Shown piece by piece: positions 56,495 through 64,000 of a DNA stretch of 64,000 nt. A model generated the notes under the pieces. That model did not search any database. It saw nothing but the letters and a program-made list of their open reading frames with translations, and was not told where the DNA came from. Made by a program: the position numbers and the translations under genes. The stretch lies in assembly GCA_033239125.1 (NCBI GenBank), contig BSWB01000003.1, positions 109,636,320 through 109,700,319 of the forward strand. The letters run 5' to 3'. Position 1 is the stretch's first letter. Each line of letters opens with the position of its first letter. The stretch comes from Fagopyrum homotropicum. Lineage: Eukaryota > Streptophyta > Magnoliopsida > Caryophyllales > Polygonaceae.

Positions 56495-59195
56495 CACCAG
56501 TACAAATACCCCCTAGACCACGGTTATTTTGTACATGGGAACCCGGTTAAGGAAGCGTGGTTAACGGAATCGAGGTCCGGACGTTCGCACCACGGAAAAT
56601 GTCACCGGGTTAATTTTTTCAGACCCCGGTTTTTTATTAACGGGGTAATTTTCGGACCCCGGTTATTATAAAAAAAAACTGGGGTCCGAAATTACCCCGG
56701 TTATTATAAAATAACCGGGGTCCCACTCTAAAAAAAATTAAAAAAAAAACACCACGGTTCTTAAAGAACCGTGGCTGCAAGGTTTGAATACAAAAAAAAA
56801 CACGGTTTACTCAAAGCATGCTCCGACATACATAGACAACTTGATACATGGCTCCGATAATTATGTTCAGATCATGTGAGTTATTGCTAAAGCATGGTAG
56901 CTCAAATGTAAGTACAAAACCAAGATTCTGGCAAGTAAATGTTAATAAACTATATAAGAGAAAAGGGCTAACATTTTGATTCCCACTTTCTAGAAAATTA
57001 TACCAACAGTTAGGCCACTTGCTAAGGTGAAGAACTTTATAAGATTATAATAAGGACTTCTACAGTAGGTCCACCATTGCTTCCAAAGGCAGGCCTTGAA
57101 CTGACCCCACGTGGATTGAGTGAATTGAGTGGTGAAGTAGACGTCTTTTGCTCCTGATGGCGGTAGACTGTTCCTTAAATGTTGAGGTTCATCTGGTAGA
57201 TTGTTCCTTAAATACTAAAGTTCTTTAAGAACATAAGAACACAAAATGTAAATATCAATCAAGGGAAGAGAATAAGCATAATTCATTTTCCTTCATTCTT
57301 CTTAAAATAGGTAAATCTTCCAACAGAAAAAAAAATGATTTATAATCAAACCAATTACATTCCGGAACCAAAACATGAATGATACTAGAATATATGTGAT
57401 GGCTACTCAAAGACACTCATATCTAAGAAAAAGATTACCAAAATTCTAAGGAATAGCACAATTAAAAAATACAAAAACATCGGCGTACTTACCACACTGA
57501 GAGCTACATATCCTCGGTCTTGTGGAGCATCTCAACAATTGAACTTGAACCTACAAAGCACAATTAAGAAACCAGGGTGCATCTACAAGGTTAAATCTGT
57601 TGGTGTGATTGACTCTTCTAAACAGAATAGATAGGAAATCAACAGTGATCCTATGGATATCCCTTCACATCTGCACCATTCCTTCTCAATATTTCATATA
57701 ATAAATATCAATGATATAATGAAATTTATTTTACAGTACTACAACCAATAGAGGCTTGCACATAAACTAATCAACCAAGAGTTGTTAGTGAAGATGTAGA
57801 TTATAGTCAACACAATTAACAACCACTACTTCAGCAGCTCTTAATGTCATGCTAAGTAGCAACATTGTTCATGCAAAACTAATAGACCAAGAGTTGTTAG
57901 TGAAAATTCTCACTAATCCTGCAACTTTAGATCAATATGTAAAGATGTTGAGAAATCCCCTTTGTTGTCAAAATATGATGTCATTGTCATGCCAATTCAC
58001 TCAAATGACAACAATAAACTCTTAACTTACCCTAATCATCCAAAGCCGTAAGAGGCAATTCCCGTAATAAAGGAAATGAACTATTATAAGAGTTTGATCC
58101 AACAACATGGAAGCGAAAAGCCGACACTATTTATAACTCATCATGGCAAATCAAACCAAATTTGACCACATTGGTAATTAAAAGCATGACAAATTTAAAT
58201 CTGACTACAATGGGTAATTAAAAGCATAACAAGCTAATTAAGGAGGAGAGTAGAAGCCAAACCTCGACTATACTCGACGGTGGCGATGTTGATTGCAACC
58301 GGGAGGAGAGTAGCAGAGGAAATTTCAATCACCTCGACTCGACGGTGGCGATCGACTGGATGGAGACGCGTGCTGGGGAGTCTTTGAACGAGATGGCCTA
58401 GAGGATGACGGACTGGATGGAGAGGCACACAAGAAGAGTCTTCGATCGAGGATGGATTGGATGGAGAAGTCGGCACGTAGATGCTCAGCAAGATAATTAG
58501 GTTAGGGTTCTAGTGAGGATGGCTTGGAGCGAGGCGCAAAAGAAGAGTTTTCGATCAAGGATGGCCTGGAGAGGTCGGCGCGCGCACAAGAAGAGTCTTC
58601 GATTGAGGATGGCCTGGAGCGAGGCTGAAGAACGCCGGCCTGGAGCGAGGCTGAAGAACACCCGAGCGAGGCTGAAGAACGTTGTCCAGGAGCGAGCTTG
58701 AGGAACGCGGGGCTGAGGAGAGAGTAGGTTGGGGATGCGCCTGGTGAGATAGAGAGACGAAGAACAAAGAGACGATGGTTGTCTCTTTGAATGCAGAAAG
58801 CGGAAGCCCTAACGAGAGAGTAAAAAGAAGCGAAGGAAGAAGCCCTAACGAGAGAGAAGAGAAGGAACTGAGAGATACTCACTAGTTTTTTTTTAATTTC
58901 AAAACGCCATGTTTTGATTTATGGTTTTTTTTTATAAAATACCCCGGTTATTATAAATAACCGGGTCCGAGAATATTATTTCACCCCGGTTTATAAAGAT
59001 AACCGTGGTCTGAGCAAAAGAAAATAATATTATAGCCCAGTTATTTTAAATAACCGGGGTCCGAATTTTATTCTTTTTAAAAAATACAATTGATTGCGGT
59101 TTTACATTTAACCGTGGTCCAAAAATATCCTTGATCACGGTTCTTTTAAACCGCTCCAACATAAGCGAGGTCTAGGAGGGGTCTTTGTACTAGTG
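56495..59195. mobile_element. Non-autonomous CACTA (En/Spm) transposon, 2701 bp
   Basis: Left end CACCAGTACAAATACCCCC, right end (reverse complement) CACTAGTACAAAGACCCC, flanked by a 3-bp duplication GTT (56492-56494 and 59196-59198). Subterminal repeats of ACCCCGGTTATT and its complement crowd both ends (56560-56790 and 58930-59160). The left set includes a hairpin with about 20-base arms (GGGGTAATTTTCGGACCCC against GGGGTCCGAAATTACCCC). No transposase is encoded. At 58250-58730 there is a GC-rich array of GGCCTGGAGCGAGGC-type units, and the chance frames there have no protein motif. Confidence 0.92.
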
Positions 59196-59198
59196 GTT

Positions 59199-60104
59199 GT
59201 ATGTAAGAGAGATTGTTCGACTGCACGGAGTCCTTGTATCGATTGTATCTGATAGAGATCCGAGGTTTACATCGCATTTCTAGGGAAGTCTGCAAAATGC
59301 CTTAGGTACAAGATTGGATTTTAGTACGACATTTCATCCTCAGACAAACGGACAGTCAGAGAGGATGATTCAGACCTTGGAGAAGATGTTGAGATCTTGT
59401 GTTTTGGAGCTTAATGGTAACTGGGATTCTAACCTCCCATTGCTCGAGTTTGCGTATAATAACAGCTTCCATTCGAGCATCGGTATGGCTCCTTACGAGG
59501 CCTTGTGTGGAAGAAAGTGTCGCACACCTGTATGTTGGGATTTTGAGGGCATGCGATAAATAGAGGGTCATGAACTTGTACAACAGACTATAGAGAAAGT
59601 ACAAGTAGTTAATCAGTGCTTCAAGGTAGCACAAATCGTCAAAAGAGCTACTTTGATCTTCATAGACGAGAGATGAGATATGAGATAGGTGATAGAGTGT
59701 TTTTGAAGGTATCTCCTTGGAGGGGAGTTATGAGATTTGGTAGGCATGGGAAGTTAGCACCAAGATACATTGGTCCATATGAGATCTTAGAGAAGATCGG
59801 GCCACTTGCGTATAGGATGGCGTTACCACCTGAGTTATCAAGATTGCATGATGTCTTCCATGTATCGGTGCTACGGAGGTATAGGTTAGATCCTAGTCAT
59901 ATCATTCCCGAACCTGAGATAGAAGTATCTGAGAACTTGTCCTACCTAGAAGAACCAATTGAGGTTTTAGGCATGCAAGTTTGAAGATTGAGAAACAAGG
60001 ATATTTCAATGGTGAAGGTTAGATGGGGATATCATTCCGCTCGAGAGGCTACATGGGAAACCGAGCGAGGTATGAGAGCTAGATACCCCTATCTTTTTGA
60101 GTAA
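59199..60104 (+). pseudogene. Pol of element 3, part 3: integrase core end and chromodomain
   Basis: Continues directly after the CACTA target repeat: VREIVRLHGVLVSIVSDRDP (second catalytic Asp), FHPQTNGQSERMIQTLEKML (Glu), YEALCGRKCRTPVCW, then FLKVSPWRGVMRFGRHGKLA and PRYIGPYEILEKIGPLAYRM. The end is a chromodomain: RLRNKDISMVKVRWGYHSAR, then EATWETERGM, and TAA at 60102. Frame changes are seen near 59285, 59560-59615 and a stop near 59982. Confidence 0.88.
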
Positions 60105-60196
60105 AAACCTCAAAACTTTGTGATCCGGTCGTACATCTTTTTGATATGTCTACAAGTTTGGTTCTACGTCCTTTCTTAAATTTCGGACCAAATTTC

Positions 60197-60213
60197 TTAA
60201 AGTGGAAGTTATT
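60197..60213 (+). other. Polypurine tract of element 3
   Basis: TTAAAGTGGAAGTTATT lies directly before the 3' LTR. Confidence 0.6.
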
Positions 60214-61557
60214 TGTAACAGTTAAAAATCGAAGATGGCATAATCGGGAATTTTAAGGAATTAAACACGTTTTAAAAAGAGTTACCTCTTGAGGTAACCT
60301 GCTCCTAGATGATATTACCCCCGGTGTTATTTGGAGCATTTGGAAGCTTCAATTACTAAAAATGTAGTTGAGAGAAATGATCAGGACATCGGACATGTCC
60401 TAGATATGAAATAACATGGAAAGGCAAAAGAGCCAAAAAAGTCACTATTTCGTTTCTTGGCGGCTAAGAAAGACGGCTTAGGAATACACGTTTTTCGAGA
60501 CAATTTCAGAATGATTATCCATACAATATTCCAAATTTATTATTCCAATTTCGAGAAGTTTGGAAAAGGGGTTTAAACCGCATTCGGATCGGTGAAAGGA
60601 TAATTATCGACTTCACTAAAGGATAATTATCGACTTTGCTATAAATAACGGAAATATCTTTTATTAATTCATTTCCTTTCACGTTTCCTCGTAAAATCTT
60701 TGATTGCTCTCAACCTTCAAACTCATATCTACTCTCCGTTTCTAATCCGATTTCAAATCCATTTGAGTTTTTGGATTCCTCTCTTCATTCTCTTCATTTT
60801 GGTACCGAGTTTCTACGTTTCCGAGCAAGTGAAGACCTGGTCAAGCATATATGATGCAAGAACGGTTCCGTCGCCCATATTCCGGTGAATTTGATGATGT
60901 CCGAGCGTAGCATGCGTCGTTGTTATTCCGAATCTTCTTTCAGATCATCAATCGGGTTAGTAACAAATAAGTTATGAATTTATTCGTTTTTCACATTATG
61001 ATTTGGCCTAAATTGACCTTATGGTTGTCAAAAATGGATAATTGGAAATTCCATTATGCTCGTTACATTATTCTGGTGATTATGGGTTGTTTGTTTGATG
61101 AGATTTAATGATAGGTGGGTTCAGAAATTACCTGCGGGCAAAACGTTTTTCTGGCAAAATTTAATTAATTAATTGAAGGTTAACTAATTAAATTGGGATT
61201 ATAGAGAAGGATATAATTTAATTAAATTCAAAAGAATGAATTTAACTGGTGTTTGAATCGAGAAGTTTAATACGAGGAATATGATATTCTCAACAGGTGT
61301 TGTTGAAGGTTTTAGTCTAACTATAGCTTTATTGCTTTGTAAGCGTATCCAAATACGAGAAAGGAGGATAGTCCGGGTGGGAAACGGACTCAATAGTTGG
61401 TTTACGAGGTTTTATTGTTCTTACTTGTGAGGTAAGTGTATATGCATTACACTTGCTTAATATATATTATGTATTTAATATGACCTGATTTTATGCATGT
61501 TGGTACATATATATTTGTTTGTTATGATTGTATGCATGCTTATATATATATGAGTGA

Positions 61558-62231
<674 letters not shown>

Positions 62232-62404
62232 CGACGATGACGACTCGATATTCTTTATGGAAGCATGCATGATGAACATGATATGATAATGAAAAGGATG
62301 TGATGAAAGAATATAATGAAAGCATGAAACTGAGTTATGTTATCAAAGGGATAATAAAGGATGGTTATTGATTAATTAGCCCAACTGGGTCCCGTATGAG
62401 TTTC

Positions 62405-62620
62405 CACGGGACGAGGTCGCTACCTGATCTACAAGGGGCCTCAAAGGTTGCTACCTGATCGACAAGGGCCCTAAGATGAGATAGATAGTCCAAGATCGCA
62501 ACCTGATCTACAGGGGTCTTAGGATAAGATAGTCCGAGATCGCAACCTAGTCTACAGGGGGTTTCTGGACAAGATAGCCAAGGTCGTTACATGATCTACA
62601 TGGGGCCTACGACGCTATCG
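62405..62620 (+). repeat. Imperfect tandem repeats in LTR of element 3
   Basis: Five units of about 33-48 bases, each around GGTCGCTACCTGATCTACA followed by AGGGGCCT-like and AAGATAG-like parts. The 5' LTR has the same set, split by the solo LTR. Confidence 0.8.
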
Positions 62621-63341
62621 GGTTGGCCAACCTAAAGAGAGAAAGAAAGAAAGAAAGAAAAGAAATACAAAAACACATGAGAAAATATATCGTACGATCA
62701 GTTGTGGCTAGTTAGTCAATTATCACCTATACATCGATGCGATCGTGTCTAGCGTGCTATATGCTATGTTATGATTATATATATTTGATGGTATGATATG
62801 AGATGTTTATATGAGATGATATGTTTATATGTCGTGTGATAACATGCTTGAATGTTTATATGCTATGTGTTATGGATGGTTGTGGACGTAATGTGAATGT
62901 GGCTATGTATGTGTGTGATTTGGAATGTGAGAAAGAGTATAGAGTTTCCTTTAGGGACGGGATATTAGATACTTATATATATTGGGAGAGTGCGATTTGT
63001 ATACCCTTATTGAGCGTGTGGCTCATTGTTATTATATCCACAATTTTTTCCAGCTACTTAGACTCAGCCTGTTCAAGGAAAGGGCGTTAGACCCAACACC
63101 TGAATTTGAGATCATATCAGGTGGGATGTTATGGGATGATGTCGCCTAGGATGTTTTGTGTGGTTTTAAACAGTTGTGTTTTGTTAAATAGAGTTTTATG
63201 ACATATGTTAGTATGTAAATATATGTTGTGAATATTGTTGTAAGATAAAGTTTTAAAATTTTACGTTTTCCGCTTTTCCGCTTATTGCTTTAAACTGGGT
63301 TAATTTACTGGTAATCAACTAGAAATGAAATAGGTGTCACA

Positions 63342-64000
63342 ATGCACCTTAAATACCTCGTGAGTCTTCGGATCATATAAATCAACAACACCATATGGAT
63401 AGATTTAAGCAATAACATACGATCTTATCAACTTTAATAGGAGTTTCCCTGCAAAGAGTTTCAGGCGAGGTTGAAACAAAAGGACATCATCACTTGGTTG
63501 GAAATTCTTATGTGAGATGTTCTTATCATGTCATGCCTTAGTTTTTGTTTTATAGCTTACATAACTCTCTCTCCTACCTCGTTAATTTTAATAATGAATT
63601 TTCTTACTACTTACCATGCCTTATGTTCCAACTCTATAGGAAGATGACAAATCTTTCCAAATATGATCCGGAAAGGAGACAAGTCGATTAGAGATATAAG
63701 TTGGGTGGTAAGTCAATAGCGCATCATCAATCCTCAAACTCCAACCCTTCCTATTAGGTGCCTCCGTCTTTCCGGGAATGGTCTTGATCTCTCTATTTGA
63801 CACCTTAGCATATCCATTGGTTTATGGACTATAGATAGTGGAAACTCTTGTGTGTGAAATGCTATTTTTAAGTAGGGTGGTCATGGTCTTGGTGCAAAGA
63901 TGAGTTATGTGATCACTAGTTAAAGTTTTGGCTATTCCAAACCTGAGAATATGTTCTCTTTTTGAAAACTTGCCACAACTTTGGAATCACTAGTCATGGT
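63342..64000 (-). pseudogene. Base-layer Athila-like integrase (part 1), continues beyond the window
   Basis: Minus strand from the window edge: FxKENIFSGLE-like core pieces, then STIYSP and NGYAKVSNREIKTIPGKTEA (the Glu-bearing helix), NRKGWSLRIDDALLTYHPTY, HIWKDLSSSYRVGT, and a decayed C-terminal region ending EVFKV at the element 3 junction. Shares order with the element 1 integrase but is more decayed. Its last part is at 41784-41908. Confidence 0.75.

Noticed and set aside
58502..58882. 126-codon minus-strand frame inside the CACTA element
   Set aside because: Made of imperfect copies of a GC-rich repeat; not a transposase.

Overview
The window is repeat-rich flowering-plant nuclear DNA, probably from a eudicot; nothing in it fixes the genus. 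The evidence is several Ty3/gypsy LTR retrotransposons of plant-specific lineages (Athila-like and chromovirus), a CACTA DNA transposon, plant LINE remnants and AT-rich intergenic DNA. Only one gene looks like a host gene: a small secreted-peptide gene at 15439-15744 on the minus strand.

Layout. 1-12434: a nearly complete Athila-like element on the plus strand (element 1). It has a partial 5' LTR, a tRNA-Asp primer site, an open 1057-codon gag-pro frame, a broken pol, a broken Athila-type post-pol ORF and a full 3' LTR. 12435-15400: an exon-like remnant, a reverse-oriented Athila-like LTR and AT-rich DNA. 15439-15800: the secreted-peptide gene with its TATA box. 16387-19010: a non-LTR reverse transcriptase pseudogene (minus) whose C-terminus resembles a restriction-like endonuclease. 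19011-21700: AT-rich DNA with short repeats and a perfect 33-bp inverted repeat. 21744-23900: remnants of another gypsy element. 24849-37413: a degenerate chromovirus (minus). It is interrupted by a non-autonomous Athila-like element (element 2AB, 28859-35257, target duplication AATAC). 37414-41290: an inverted chromovirus LTR fragment, part of another Athila-like LTR and a dead L1-type LINE.

41291-64000 is a nest. The base layer is a minus-strand Athila-like pol (41784-41908 and 63342-64000). It is split by a chromovirus with a chromodomain (element 3, 41909-63341). That element carries three later insertions: a solo LTR (43505-46162, duplication TTAAT), a doubly truncated Athila-like fragment (49569-56253) flanked by a 53-58 bp repeat, and a non-autonomous CACTA element (56495-59195, duplication GTT). 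The 3' LTR of element 3 contains 224 uninterrupted GAT units.

The most unusual signal is shared by the Athila-like families. Each family has its own short palindromic word (CCACGGCCGTGG in element 1, CACCTCGGTCGAGGTG in element 2, GAGACGGC/GCCGTCTC at 38541). The word recurs many times, usually followed by a half-site. It sits at corresponding places: upstream of the LTR TATA box, in the LTR's downstream half, and between pol and the post-pol ORF. The words differ while placement and layout are kept, which suggests recognition sites that change together with a family-specific binding factor. A second shared structure is a short hairpin just after pol with one compensatory base-pair change. 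All homology calls come from reading motifs by eye; no database search was run.
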